Shown piece by piece: positions 29,326-38,812 of a stretch of 64,000 nucleotides of DNA. Source of the stretch: Kordiimonas laminariae. Lineage in GTDB: Bacteria > Pseudomonadota > Alphaproteobacteria > Sphingomonadales > Kordiimonadaceae. Under the pieces are notes generated by a model that had not been told where the DNA came from, searched no databases, and saw only the letters and a program-made list of their open reading frames with translations. The translations under genes were made by a program, and so were the position numbers. Positions within the stretch are counted from its first letter, which is position 1. Every line of letters starts with the position of its first letter. The stretch is taken from assembly GCF_023008165.1 (NCBI RefSeq), contig NZ_JAKQZA010000004.1, forward strand, positions 310,001 to 374,000, read 5' to 3'.

Positions 29326-30933
29326 CTATCTGCGGAGCAACCTTTGATCAGATGGATATGTAATACGGTACTGATGTTTAATTTCCCAAGTTTCACCTGG
29401 CTTCAGGGTTTTTCGCCACATCAATAGCCCCTGCTTGTTATCCATGTTGACTTCGGTAGGTTTGGTGGCACCTTTTATCGAAGTTACCTTGATGTCTTTG
29501 TGGCTTGATACAGGTATACGATCAAAAATCTCAATAACCTGCTCAGTGCTATGCTGATTTTTAACAGAGATAAGAACGCGTTTTTCTTCAATGTTGGATT
29601 TAGTGAAAACGCCCTTTTCACCGTTTTGGGGAGCCTGAAGAGTGTATGAGATATCAACTAGATTATCGACGCCAAATGGCAGATTGAGAAGCTCTCCGCT
29701 GATGAGGTCAGGCCACCGGTCTTTTCCAATGAAATGACCATCCCTATAGAGTGAAGCTTCAATATTGCGCTGTGTTTCAAGGTTATTGAACTGGGCTTGT
29801 GCAAAAACATAAGCAGTTTTATCTACGCGCGGAAGAGCTCGTATAACTGTATTAGCGTCTGTTTTATTACTGGATATTATCAGTTCGGAACTATCTGCAG
29901 AGCTTTCTAGGCTATAGGCGCCGGAGATATTATAGCTGCGATTAAATGTGCTATTGCTTGAAGATATCCTGCGTGATCCTGTTATTGCTATTGCTTCAGC
30001 AGAGTCAGCCTGAACGAGGCCAAATTCCTGCCTAGGCGCAGAAGCCTTTAGGCGTTCTAGCTCCAGAAAACTTAGAAACTCAGGTCTTTGGTTAATTGAG
30101 CCGAACCTGCCGAACTGGTAATTGTTTGATAAAGTTAAGGCGATGTTAGTCCAGTTTTCACCAGTTTTCTGAGAAATTGAGGCTTTATCAGTGATGGTGA
30201 TTTGTTCCGCTTCAGTATCAAGCAGGCTGCTTACGTCTAATTTCCACTTGGCATTTTCCATGAAATAATTAAGGGCTAGTTCAAGGGTTTGTGCCTCTTT
30301 AGTTTCAAGGGTTACCACGCCTGTTATGGTATCATCCTGTCTGTCGCCGGCTTCCTGTAATTTTCGATAAAGCGCATTAATTTCGCTGCTTAAATCATTA
30401 ATTTTTAATCTGGAAGTGGCAATCTCGCCTAATAGCTTATCACCTTTTTCACCAATAAAATTAAAGGCATTTTGCCAATCATTTACGGATAAATTGGCCG
30501 TTTGTTGCCCACCGTTATTGCCGAGTGTGCGTAAGAAGTTCATCTGTAGTTCTTTGGATTCTATGCTTCTTTGTTCTTCCGCAGCTTGCTTTTGCAGAAA
30601 ATCAATTTGCTCTTGAATGTTTCTCTGGGCATCCGAGGTGATTTCAGAAGCATAAACTTCCTGAAATTTAACACTCGTTATCTCCGCTTTACCTTTTAAG
30701 ATGTTGATAAAGGGCGAAAACTCTTTGTCAGCATTTTTAGGGAGGCGTGGAAATGTAATTGTATGTAAGCCCGCTTCGACAGTGAAGGTTGCTTTCCGTC
30801 CAACAAGCGCACCACCATTTCGGTAAACCGTTGCGGTATCAACCTTGTGATCAGCAGTGTAATCATCTGCAAATAAAGCGGATGAAGTTAGTGAGGATGA
30901 GATGAGAAGGGTGGATAGTAGATATTTTTTCAT
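29326..30933 (-). CDS. DUF4139/DUF4140 (mucoidy-inhibitor A-like) secreted protein
   Basis: The product has a signal peptide (YLLSTLLISSSLTSSALFAD), an N-terminal DUF4140-like segment (VDTATVYRNGGALVGRKATFTVEAGLHTI), a helical coiled-coil stalk (about 95-200, rich in Glu/Gln/Lys), and a C-terminal DUF4139 beta region ending WRKTLKPGETWEIKHQYRITYP. The family has no settled function. The ATG at 30933 is preceded by GGGGAA and begins the signal peptide; an upstream in-frame ATG at 30972 is less fitting. Confidence 0.85.
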   Translation of the reverse strand: MKKYLLSTLLISSSLTSSALFADDYTADHKVDTATVYRNGGALVGRKATFTVEAGLHTITFPRLPKNADKEFSPFINILKGKAEITSVKFQEVYASEITSDAQRNIQEQIDFLQKQAAEEQRSIESKELQMNFLRTLGNNGGQQTANLSVNDWQNAFNFIGEKGDKLLGEIATSRLKINDLSSEINALYRKLQEAGDRQDDTITGVVTLETKEAQTLELALNYFMENAKWKLDVSSLLDTEAEQITITDKASISQKTGENWTNIALTLSNNYQFGRFGSINQRPEFLSFLELERLKASAPRQEFGLVQADSAEAIAITGSRRISSSNSTFNRSYNISGAYSLESSADSSELIISSNKTDANTVIRALPRVDKTAYVFAQAQFNNLETQRNIEASLYRDGHFIGKDRWPDLISGELLNLPFGVDNLVDISYTLQAPQNGEKGVFTKSNIEEKRVLISVKNQHSTEQVIEIFDRIPVSSHKDIKVTSIKGATKPTEVNMDNKQGLLMWRKTLKPGETWEIKHQYRITYPSDQRLLRR

Positions 30934-31047
30934 GATTATTCCCCATACAGTCTTGCTCTTAGAATGCATCATGCGTCTATCTCTATCAAATAGAAATGAA
31001 CGCAGGATGTATGCGCTGTATAGGGAATTATATGCCTAAGTATTGCC

Positions 31048-33906
31048 TTATTCGGCAGCCTGACGAGTAAGAACTGGTGCTAGATAGCGGCCGGTGTAAC
31101 TGCGGTCATTCTTTGCTACCTCTTCAGGTGTGCCTGTAGCGACGATTTCACCGCCACCATCACCACCCTCTGGGCCAAGGTCTAAAATCCAGTCGGCGGT
31201 TTTGATAACCTCTAGATTATGTTCAATCACGATAACAGTATTGCCTTGATCTACAAGTGCTTGCAGAACTTCCATCAGTTTTCTGACATCTTCAAAATGT
31301 AAGCCTGTGGTCGGCTCATCAAGGATATAAACAGTCTTACCGGTTGAGCGCTTCGAAAGCTCTTTTGCAAGTTTCACACGTTGTGCTTCGCCGCCCGATA
31401 GCGTTGTGGCCTGCTGGCCTACGCGGATATAGCTTAGACCCACTTTATCAAGCATTTCAAGCTTGTTTCTGATGGCTGGAACAGCTTTAAAAAATTCAAC
31501 ACCTTCTTCAACAGTCATATCAAGAACATCCGATATGCTTTTGTCTTTAAAGCGAATTTCCAAAGTTTCCCGGTTGTAGCGCTTACCTTTACACTGATCA
31601 CATTCCACATATACGTCCGGCAGGAAATGCATTTCGATTTTGATAACGCCGTCACCCTTACACGCCTCACAGCGTCCGCCTTTTACGTTGAAGGAGAAAC
31701 GCCCAGCTTTATAACCGCGCGCCTGCGCTTCAGGAAGTCCAGCGAACCATTCTCGGATTGGGGAGAAAGCACCTGTGTATGTAGCTGGGTTGGAGCGAGG
31801 TGTTCGGCCAATCGGGCTTTGGTCGATATCAACGATTTTATCAAGGTGCTCAAGTCCCTCAATTTCCTTGTGCGCGCCGGGCATAACCCGTGAGCCATTC
31901 AGGTGCTTTGCGATGGCCTTGTATAGAGTTTCAATGGTGAAGGTAGATTTACCAGAACCAGATACGCCTGTAATGCAGGTTAGGGTGCCAAGAGGGATTG
32001 AGCCGGTCACATTCTTGAGGTTGTTTGAGGTTGCCCCCTTAACGGTCAGGAATTTATCTTTATGGCCTGTACGACGAGCGGCAGGGATTGGTACCCCTCT
32101 TTTGCCAGTAAGATATTGGCCCGTGAGACTCTTTGGGTGGTTCATCACTTCTTGCGGGGCACCTTCGGCAACGATAGTGCCGCCGTGTTCGCCAGCACCT
32201 GGTCCCATATCAATCACATAATCAGCGGTGCGGATCGCATCTTCATCGTGCTCAACTACGAGAACAGTGTTCCCGATATCACGGAGGTTCTGCAACGTTT
32301 CCAGAAGGCGATCATTGTCTCGCTGGTGCAAGCCAATGGATGGTTCATCTAGAACATAAAGTACACCGGTAAGGCCTGAACCAATTTGCGAGGCAAGCCG
32401 AATACGCTGACTTTCGCCGCCAGAAAGTGTTCCAGATGAACGGCTTAGGTTTAGATATTCAAGTCCTACATTATTAAGGAAGCTAAGGCGGTCCTGAATT
32501 TCTTTAAGAACTTTTTCCGCAATAGCGTTCTGTTTTTCGGTAAGCTTTGCAGGAAGAGCCCCGAACCAATCATGTGCACCTTTAATGGACAGTGCAGTAA
32601 TATTGCTGATGTGGGACCCATCAATTTTAACAGCGAGCGCTTCCGCACGGAGACGATCACCTTTACAGGATGTACAAGTGGTTGAGCTCTGATATTTGCT
32701 CAATTCTTCCCTCATCCAGTTGCTGTCTGTTTCACGCCAGCGGCGCTCGATATTGTTAATTACACCCTCGAAAGGCTTGTTCACCTCAAACTTACGTTTG
32801 CCGTCGGCATAGGTAATGGTCACAGGTGTTTTGCCTGTACCGTAGAGAAACGCATCTTGCGCTTTCTTCGGTAGGTCTTTCCATTTTGTATCCAAAGATA
32901 CATCGAAATGGCGCGCTACAGCGTCTAGCGCTTGGAAATAGAAGGGAGATGGGTTGTTAGCTTTGTTAGCCCATGCGGCAATAGCGCCATCTTTCACAGT
33001 TTTAGTTTCATCAGGTACAACAAGGTCTGGATTGAAATACAGCTTTTCACCAAGGCCATCACAGGATGTGCAAGCACCGAACGGATTGTTGAATGAAAAA
33101 AGACGCGGCTCAATCTCTTCGATAGTGAAACCTGATTCAGGGCAGGCAAACTTTGCAGACATCAGGTGCCGTTCACCGTCTTCACCTTTTATTACGGTTT
33201 CAATGGCTACAAGCCCTTCAGAGAGGTCAAGCGCTGTTTCTACACTATCGGCAAGGCGTTGCTGCATATCATCTTTAATAACTAAGCGGTCAACCACTAC
33301 ATCAATATCGTGTTTGAATTTCTTATCGAGTGCAGGGACTTCATCAATCAGGTAAAATTCGCCATCCACTTTCACGCGCTGAAAACCGCGTTTCTGCAGT
33401 TCTTGAAATTCTTTGCGGTACTCACCTTTACGCCCACGAACAATTGGAGCCATTAGATAAAGGCGTGTGCCTTCACCAAGGGCAATAATGCGGTCTACCA
33501 TCTGGCTAACGGTTTGGCTTTCAATAGGGAGACCTGTGGCTGGTGAGTAAGGAATACCAACGCGCGCCCACAATAGGCGCATATAATCGTAAATCTCTGT
33601 AACCGTACCAACGGTGGAGCGAGGGTTTTTGCTCGTAGTCTTCTGTTCGATGGAAATAGCCGGTGATAGCCCTTCAATATGATCTACATCAGGCTTTTGC
33701 ATAAGTTCAAGGAACTGGCGAGCATAAGCGCTCAGGCTTTCCACATAACGGCGTTGGCCTTCGGCATAAATGGTATCAAAAGCGAGGGAAGATTTACCGG
33801 AACCGGAAAGGCCTGTGATAACCACAAGCTTATCGCGGGGAATATCAACATCCACGGATTTCAGATTATGTTCTTTTGCGCCGCGAACGGAAATTTCAGT
33901 TAGCAT
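31048..33906 (-). CDS. uvrA: Excinuclease ABC subunit A
   Basis: Damage-recognition ATPase of nucleotide excision repair. The 952-residue product has both ABC modules: first Walker A GLSGSGKS (32-39), second [16 protein letters not shown], two ABC signatures ([19 protein letters not shown] and [18 protein letters not shown]), and zinc modules (CPESG ... [30 protein letters not shown] ... [10 protein letters not shown]). A LexA box lies 88-102 bp upstream of the ATG, so induction by DNA damage is likely. Standing alone, as uvrA usually does in this class. Confidence 0.97.
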   Translation of the reverse strand: MLTEISVRGAKEHNLKSVDVDIPRDKLVVITGLSGSGKSSLAFDTIYAEGQRRYVESLSAYARQFLELMQKPDVDHIEGLSPAISIEQKTTSKNPRSTVGTVTEIYDYMRLLWARVGIPYSPATGLPIESQTVSQMVDRIIALGEGTRLYLMAPIVRGRKGEYRKEFQELQKRGFQRVKVDGEFYLIDEVPALDKKFKHDIDVVVDRLVIKDDMQQRLADSVETALDLSEGLVAIETVIKGEDGERHLMSAKFACPESGFTIEEIEPRLFSFNNPFGACTSCDGLGEKLYFNPDLVVPDETKTVKDGAIAAWANKANNPSPFYFQALDAVARHFDVSLDTKWKDLPKKAQDAFLYGTGKTPVTITYADGKRKFEVNKPFEGVINNIERRWRETDSNWMREELSKYQSSTTCTSCKGDRLRAEALAVKIDGSHISNITALSIKGAHDWFGALPAKLTEKQNAIAEKVLKEIQDRLSFLNNVGLEYLNLSRSSGTLSGGESQRIRLASQIGSGLTGVLYVLDEPSIGLHQRDNDRLLETLQNLRDIGNTVLVVEHDEDAIRTADYVIDMGPGAGEHGGTIVAEGAPQEVMNHPKSLTGQYLTGKRGVPIPAARRTGHKDKFLTVKGATSNNLKNVTGSIPLGTLTCITGVSGSGKSTFTIETLYKAIAKHLNGSRVMPGAHKEIEGLEHLDKIVDIDQSPIGRTPRSNPATYTGAFSPIREWFAGLPEAQARGYKAGRFSFNVKGGRCEACKGDGVIKIEMHFLPDVYVECDQCKGKRYNRETLEIRFKDKSISDVLDMTVEEGVEFFKAVPAIRNKLEMLDKVGLSYIRVGQQATTLSGGEAQRVKLAKELSKRSTGKTVYILDEPTTGLHFEDVRKLMEVLQALVDQGNTVIVIEHNLEVIKTADWILDLGPEGGDGGGEIVATGTPEEVAKNDRSYTGRYLAPVLTRQAAE

Positions 33907-33993
33907 CTAATCCTCACTCTACGAAAGTTACAGGCCATCAAGTGGCAATTGCACCTTAACCTGTCAAGCGCCTTGACAATAGTTTGAGTTTTG

Positions 33994-34008
33994 GAACAAA
34001 TAAAGAAC
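33994..34008. promoter_or_regulatory. LexA (SOS) box between uvrA and the GFA gene
   Basis: Exact GAAC-AAATAAA-GAAC. It is upstream of uvrA on the minus strand and also lies where a plus-strand promoter (TTGACA at 33973) would have its -10, so it might control both divergent genes. Confidence 0.82.
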
Positions 34009-34039
34009 AAATGCAATAGTGATGACAGGAATTGTCAGT

Positions 34040-34465
34040 ATGAACTCAAACCTTAAAGAAGGCGGCTGCCTTTGTGGCAAAGTCCGGTACCAGATTGATC
34101 TAAAAAATCACCAAACGGGCAATTGTCATTGTAAGGATTGCCAACGTCAGGCAGGTGCGCCTTTTGTGCCTTTTACGAGTGTCGATGCGGTTCAGTTCAA
34201 GTGGCTTTCAAAGCCTGATGGTGAATATAGGGCTACAGAGAAGGCGGTCCGACGCTTTTGCACATCCTGCGGTTCGTTGGTCACATGGGAAGGTGTAGAT
34301 TTTCCGTACAGAAAAACTGTAGTAACTTCTACACTTGATGTGATGACAGCAACTTTTGATGAGCCAGAAGATATTCCTATTACTTACGAAATTTTCACGA
34401 AGAACCGCTGGAAATCTATACCGCCAGTGCCGGGCGCGAAGCAGTTCCTCGAAGATAATGAGTAG
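34040..34465 (+). CDS. GFA (glutathione-dependent formaldehyde-activating) family protein
   Basis: Small zinc-binding protein of the GFA/CENP-V fold. Zinc ligands are visible in GGCLCGKVRYQI, NCHCKDCQRQAGAPF and FCTSCGSLVTWEG. Length fits the family. Most bacterial GFA proteins have unknown substrates, so the formaldehyde role should not be assumed. The ATG at 34040 (MNSNLKEGG) has AGGA at a proper distance; an ATG at 34022 is also possible. It is divergent from uvrA with a shared LexA box. Confidence 0.86.
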   Translation: MNSNLKEGGCLCGKVRYQIDLKNHQTGNCHCKDCQRQAGAPFVPFTSVDAVQFKWLSKPDGEYRATEKAVRRFCTSCGSLVTWEGVDFPYRKTVVTSTLDVMTATFDEPEDIPITYEIFTKNRWKSIPPVPGAKQFLEDNE

Positions 34466-34476
34466 GCCTTCATGGC

Positions 34477-35166
34477 CTATTGGTTAAGTGCTCTTATAAC
34501 CATAGGAACGAGATAATAATAGCAGGCAGCAATCACGGTGAGGCCAATGATAATGCGGATTAATTGTTGCTTTCGCTGGGATGTTTGTAGGTCTTTTAGC
34601 ATATCTTGTTTTTGCGAAGCTGTAAGATGGTAAGTGTCATCCTTCGGACTGCCATATTCATTTCGCCATTGATTGATGGTGTCCGCCACATCGGTTGGGG
34701 TGTTCAGCCAAGTGATATTAAGTTTGATATCTGCGTTGTTTGATGAAGCACATGACGAAGCACTCGCCCCGTATTGGAGATCATGCTTCATATCGGTATG
34801 CGCGTAGAGAGTGCGGACACGGTGCTTACGGCTACCAGATTCGATCAAAGTAAAGGGACCAACATCTTTCCAGTGATATAATTTATTCGAAAGAACGGTC
34901 TTATAGCGAATGCCTTCAATCGATAGTTCTAATTTTGGTACCGAAATCAATGATAAGACCAATCGAATGAAGGCCTGCAGGATGCCGAAGCTTGCGACGA
35001 CAAGAAACAAAGCAGTAAACAGGTAAGCAATAGTGGATTTTTCGGTGTCAGAATTGGGCTGGTTAACGACTAGAATTTGGTAAAAAAAGTACAAAAACAA
35101 GATGCTCACGATGAAGACTATTGCTGCTGTAATTTTATTCGGCGTATAAATTATTGTTTGGCGCAT
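34477..35166 (-). CDS. Membrane protein with PH-like (STM3941-type) domain
   Basis: The 229-residue product has two N-terminal helices (about 14-34 and 50-78), a soluble part starting KLELSIEGIRYKTVLSNKLYHWKDVGPFTLIE that resembles the bacterial PH-like domain of STM3941-family proteins, and a C-terminal helix (IIIGLTVIAACYYYLVPMVI). The start at 35166 follows GGAGGGGG and avoids an overlap of about 50 bp with the upstream gene that a start at 35277 would give. Function unknown. Confidence 0.68.
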   Translation of the reverse strand: MRQTIIYTPNKITAAIVFIVSILFLYFFYQILVVNQPNSDTEKSTIAYLFTALFLVVASFGILQAFIRLVLSLISVPKLELSIEGIRYKTVLSNKLYHWKDVGPFTLIESGSRKHRVRTLYAHTDMKHDLQYGASASSCASSNNADIKLNITWLNTPTDVADTINQWRNEYGSPKDDTYHLTASQKQDMLKDLQTSQRKQQLIRIIIGLTVIAACYYYLVPMVIRALNQ

Positions 35167-35227
35167 CGCTTTCCCCCTCCGTCGTTGCATTTCATATGTT
35201 AACTTGGTGAGAAAGTAGACACAAGAT

Positions 35228-36388
35228 TTACAAATAGCTGAGCCACCAGTCTTTCCGGCGTGCTTTAATACCTGCAAACCATTTACATGCTGGATAAAGC
35301 ACAGCCACTATGCCTATCCAAACAAGCCATGCGCCCCAGAGTGGCAAACCATAATTAGAAGGCGCAGCCCAGAAGCCACCCGCCAGTGCTTTCCAGCCAA
35401 CGCCTTGGAATTCCGCGAGTGCCATTGCAGCTACATGAATCAGGTAGATGTGAAGTACATAAAAGAAGAAAGGCACACGGCCCAAGGTGACCGTGGCATC
35501 ATAAAGCCAACCGCGCCATTTCTCGGCATATGAAAGAATGATAAGCGCAGGTCCCAACGTCATAGCAAGATAGAGAAGGGACGGCGGGTACTTTTGCCCG
35601 TTTATGAAGGACAGGAGCGTGTGAACCCAGGTTTCTTCCTGTTTCCAGGGTGTTGGGTCACCGTACAAGTTGGTTGCTCTAAGTGCGATAAAGAAAAATA
35701 TGATACCAACACCTAGTTTAACAAGAAAGCTCCGGCGCCACGCTGCATCAGTGTTTGGCTCATAAATGCGCGCTAATATATACCCAAGTGGCATAACGCC
35801 AATCCATGGCAGCGCCGGATAAGCTATGTAGGTGGGCCAGCCGAAATCTGTGGTAAAAATAGGATTATGGAGCGCATGCCATAAGGGAGCAGGGCTTCCC
35901 ATGCCCGATATTGGGAATATACCGTAATCCAGAGCGTTATGCCCAAATACGATAACGACCCCAAAAGCAGCAATAAACCAACGCGGTAACCATATAAGCG
36001 CAGCCATTACCAGCATGGAAAAGCCCAGAACAGCTATCACCTGCATGGTGATGAAGTTAAAGTTAAATGCCCAGCCAAAGGTGATAATCACCATTTCTAC
36101 GAAGATCAGCCATAAACCTCGAGTGATCAGGAACTTACATATATCTGCTTTACTTTTGGTAGCTTCCATCAGGCCGATACTAGTACCCGCCAGCAAAACA
36201 AAAACGGGGGCGCAGAAGTGGGTGATCCAGCGGGTAAGGAATAACCATGTGTCACCCTGGGTATAATCGGTGGGATCAAAGTTGATGATATTGAAATAAT
36301 CACGCGTATGGTCCAGCGCCATAATAATCATTACCATCCCACGCAGGAAATCTATCGATTGCAGGCGTTCGCTTTTGATCCCAGTCAT
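35228..36388 (-). CDS. DUF1624 / heparan-alpha-glucosaminide acetyltransferase-like membrane protein
   Basis: Polytopic protein of 386 residues with about ten membrane helices and the family opening RLQSIDFLRGMVMIIMALDHTRDYFN, containing the conserved Asp-His of DUF1624/YeiB-like acyltransferases. Membrane acyltransfer to a sugar is the expected chemistry, but the substrate is unknown. It starts 5 bp after the stop of the upstream lipocalin-like gene, so the two are one transcript. Confidence 0.84.
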   Translation of the reverse strand: MTGIKSERLQSIDFLRGMVMIIMALDHTRDYFNIINFDPTDYTQGDTWLFLTRWITHFCAPVFVLLAGTSIGLMEATKSKADICKFLITRGLWLIFVEMVIITFGWAFNFNFITMQVIAVLGFSMLVMAALIWLPRWFIAAFGVVIVFGHNALDYGIFPISGMGSPAPLWHALHNPIFTTDFGWPTYIAYPALPWIGVMPLGYILARIYEPNTDAAWRRSFLVKLGVGIIFFFIALRATNLYGDPTPWKQEETWVHTLLSFINGQKYPPSLLYLAMTLGPALIILSYAEKWRGWLYDATVTLGRVPFFFYVLHIYLIHVAAMALAEFQGVGWKALAGGFWAAPSNYGLPLWGAWLVWIGIVAVLYPACKWFAGIKARRKDWWLSYL

Positions 36389-36393
36389 GGTAG

Positions 36394-36921
36394 CTACTCC
36401 GCTTTATCCATGCGGGTATAGATACCGTCGAACCAAAGGTCCCACTTCTCGGTGGATGGGTTATACTGCTCGAATAACTGTCGCACGGTGCCATCTTCAT
36501 TTGGGGTCCAGGTGCCGCGGATAGGGAAGGATGTGTTATTGGTGTAATACCAGATATGACCAACGAGATGCATAGCACCATTTTCCAAGCCGCCTTCAAT
36601 ATCGATGGAGTATGAGCCCGCAGACAACCACACCTGCCGCCATTTCTTGGTCAGTGGGTTATAGTGATTGGTACTGATACCGGTACCGCCTGTGGCACTT
36701 TTCCAGCTTTCAAAAACGGCACAACCATTTTCGATAGAAGTGATAGAGTTGTTGCCAGCGACTTTGCCGTTGGCGCGGCTTTTTACTTCCCAATTACCGA
36801 GCCAGAAATCAAAATCCCTGAAGTGAGGGTCTGATTGGCATGGCTGGGGTTGGTTTTGTGCGTTAACGGATGAACTTAAAAGGGTGAACGCAGCTATAGA
36901 AACAGCAAGAATCTTTATCAT
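36394..36921 (-). CDS. Secreted DUF1579-like hypothetical protein
   Basis: A 175-residue product with a signal peptide (LAVSIAAFTLLSSSVNAQ). The mature start PHFRDFDFWLGNWEVKSRANGKVAGNNSITSIENGCAVFESW matches the WLxGxW pattern of lipocalin-like DUF1579-type proteins, a beta barrel for small ligands; specific function unknown. Followed closely by the DUF1624 acyltransferase-like gene. Confidence 0.78.
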   Translation of the reverse strand: MIKILAVSIAAFTLLSSSVNAQNQPQPCQSDPHFRDFDFWLGNWEVKSRANGKVAGNNSITSIENGCAVFESWKSATGGTGISTNHYNPLTKKWRQVWLSAGSYSIDIEGGLENGAMHLVGHIWYYTNNTSFPIRGTWTPNEDGTVRQLFEQYNPSTEKWDLWFDGIYTRMDKAE

Positions 36922-37041
36922 AATTGTCTCCTCATTCCCTGATTGGAGATTATATCAAGGGTTTATAGCAACGAACTGTTTTGAGGCAGGCAGATAAGCA
37001 AATGGGATAAGCCGTTACATTATAGGTGATATTTGACAAAA

Positions 37042-37056
37042 GAACAAAAATAGAAC
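37042..37056 (+). promoter_or_regulatory. LexA (SOS) box upstream of ssb
   Basis: Exact GAAC-AAAAATA-GAAC, located just downstream of a TTGACA (37033-37038) so that it occupies the spacer of the presumed ssb promoter. Confidence 0.85.
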
Positions 37057-37180
37057 AAAGTAATCCACAAGTTTTTTCAGTTTCTACTCATGCAGAGAAT
37101 TGCAGCAGGGCATAAGTTCGTTTAATGTCGCGCAAAGGGCAGATTCTATTGCCTATAAGAATTCAAGTAAGGGGGCTAAT

Positions 37181-37717
37181 GTGGCCGGTAGCGTTAACAA
37201 AGTAATTTTGGTAGGTAACCTCGGACGTGATCCAGAAGTGCGTACAATGGGTAATGGTTCACCAGTGGTGAACCTTTCTGTTGCAACGACTGAAAGCTGG
37301 AAAGACCGTCAGACAGGTGAACGCCGTGACCGCACAGAATGGCACCGTGTGGTTATCTTCAACGAAAACCTCGCGAAAGTGGCTCAAAACTATCTTCGTA
37401 AGGGATCTTCTGTATATCTAGAAGGCCAGCTTCAAACACGTAAGTGGACAGACCAGTCTGGTGTAGAGAAATATACAACAGAAATCGTGCTTCAACAGTA
37501 TCGCGGCGAGCTTACAATGCTTGGTGGCCGTGGTGATGCTGGCGGCATGGGTATGGGCGCTGGCGGTGCAGCTGGCGGCTTTGGTGATAGCCAGGACAGT
37601 TACGGCGATAGCTTCGGTGGCGGCGCGCCTGCACAGGGCGGCGGGTTTGGCGGTGGTCAATCACAAGGTGGCGGCATGGGTGGTGCAGCTGATCTTGATG
37701 ATGAGATCCCGTTCTAA
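37181..37717 (+). CDS. ssb: Single-stranded DNA-binding protein
   Basis: Tetrameric OB-fold protein protecting ssDNA and recruiting repair proteins. The N-terminus [20 protein letters not shown], the [21 protein letters not shown] block, a long Gly-rich linker and the acidic tip DLDDEIPF are all canonical. The GTG at 37181, with AAGGGGG just upstream, is the likely start; an earlier TTG at 37102 is open in frame but adds unrelated residues. A LexA box lies upstream, so ssb is SOS-linked here. Confidence 0.96.
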   Translation: MAGSVNKVILVGNLGRDPEVRTMGNGSPVVNLSVATTESWKDRQTGERRDRTEWHRVVIFNENLAKVAQNYLRKGSSVYLEGQLQTRKWTDQSGVEKYTTEIVLQQYRGELTMLGGRGDAGGMGMGAGGAAGGFGDSQDSYGDSFGGGAPAQGGGFGGGQSQGGGMGGAADLDDEIPF

Positions 37718-37738
37718 GTCGATTAGTATTTTAAATTA

Positions 37739-37772
37739 TAAAAATGAGCGGCCATGGCTGCTCATTTTTTTT
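37739..37772 (+). terminator. Terminator of ssb
   Basis: AAAATGAGCGGCC / GGCTGCTCATTTT stem (one G-U pair) with an AT loop and a T-run. Confidence 0.88.
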
Positions 37773-37845
37773 GTTCTGTTTTTCGAGGGATGAATTATGA
37801 TCAACCTCGAACATTATGTATTTTACCGAATGGGGGCTTAATTAG

Positions 37846-38775
37846 ATGCGTAAGTTACTTACAACCGTTTCATTGGCGATTGCTGTTGCTTCTGCGCCCG
37901 CTGTTATGGCTGACGCTACCAAGGGTAAGCTGAGCAGCTATGAGAAGCTTGAGGATGTTTTCAAAGGCTTCAAGCCACACGAAACTCTTCTTGTACTTGA
38001 TAATGACGATACCATCAGCACTATGCCGTGTGTGGATGAGAAAAACTGCCAGTATCTAGGCGGTGCGGCTTGGTTTGATTGGCAAGATCACCTGATTGAA
38101 AAGGATGACCCTAATAGGGTGGCTAAAGATTTTGGTGAATTGTTGCAAATTTCTGCGCTCATCTTCAATGTTTCCAATATGCAGTATACGGAACAGCGCT
38201 TACCTGAGAAGCTTCAGGCGCTCACAAAGAGCGGTGTACGTTTGCTCGTTGAAACAGCTCGCGGCACAGATAATGTAGATGCCACATCTCGTCAGTTTAG
38301 AAACCTCAAAATGGATGGTTCTAAATACAAAAACTTTAAAGAGTTTGTGCTTGCGAATGGTCTGGCCTTCGACGGCACAAAAAGCCTGCCAAGCCCAGTT
38401 AAGCCATGCGGTATCAATGGTTCTCGTCCAGTAACCTTCCAACAGGGGGTGATGTATCTGGCGGGGCAGAATAAAGGCGTGATGCTTCAATGTCTGCTTG
38501 AGCAATATGCGCTGCAAGCAGATATCAATATGCCGATTAAGAATATCGTGTTCATTGATGATACGCCAAAGAATGTTGAGAATGTTTACAAAGCATTCAA
38601 GGGTAGCGATGCCTATAACGTGCGCGCATTCCACTATACAGCGTTTGACAAACATAAAAAGGTACTTACCGAAGGCCCTCGTAGTGAGGAACTTCAATCA
38701 AAAGCCAATGAGCGGTGGGATGCGATAAAAAACACTCTTGGAGATCAGCTCCTGATGCCAGCGATGCCAAAATAA
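37846..38775 (+). CDS. Secreted DUF2608 / HAD-like phosphatase
   Basis: A 309-residue protein with signal peptide (TVSLAIAVASAPAVMAD) and HAD-like landmarks: the nucleophile motif LLVLDNDDTISTMPC, a middle LLVETARGTDN threonine-like region, and NIVFIDDTPKNVENVYKAF as the acidic motif. These fit DUF2608, a periplasmic HAD-type family seen in Legionella and other proteobacteria. The catalytic Asp pair (DxD) is intact. Substrate unknown; a terminator follows. Confidence 0.8.
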   Translation: MRKLLTTVSLAIAVASAPAVMADATKGKLSSYEKLEDVFKGFKPHETLLVLDNDDTISTMPCVDEKNCQYLGGAAWFDWQDHLIEKDDPNRVAKDFGELLQISALIFNVSNMQYTEQRLPEKLQALTKSGVRLLVETARGTDNVDATSRQFRNLKMDGSKYKNFKEFVLANGLAFDGTKSLPSPVKPCGINGSRPVTFQQGVMYLAGQNKGVMLQCLLEQYALQADINMPIKNIVFIDDTPKNVENVYKAFKGSDAYNVRAFHYTAFDKHKKVLTEGPRSEELQSKANERWDAIKNTLGDQLLMPAMPK

Positions 38776-38783
38776 AATTAAAG

Positions 38784-38812
38784 GGAACCGGGCTTAGTGC
38801 CCGGTTTTTTAT
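38784..38812. terminator. Terminator between DUF2608 gene and YdeP-type gene
   Basis: AACCGGGC-TTAGT-GCCCGGTT stem followed by TTTTTT, 10 bp after the stop. Confidence 0.88.

Noticed and set aside
34462-34481. Hairpin TAGGCC/GGCCTA at the end of the GFA gene
   Set aside because: No T-run follows, so it is too weak to call as a terminator.
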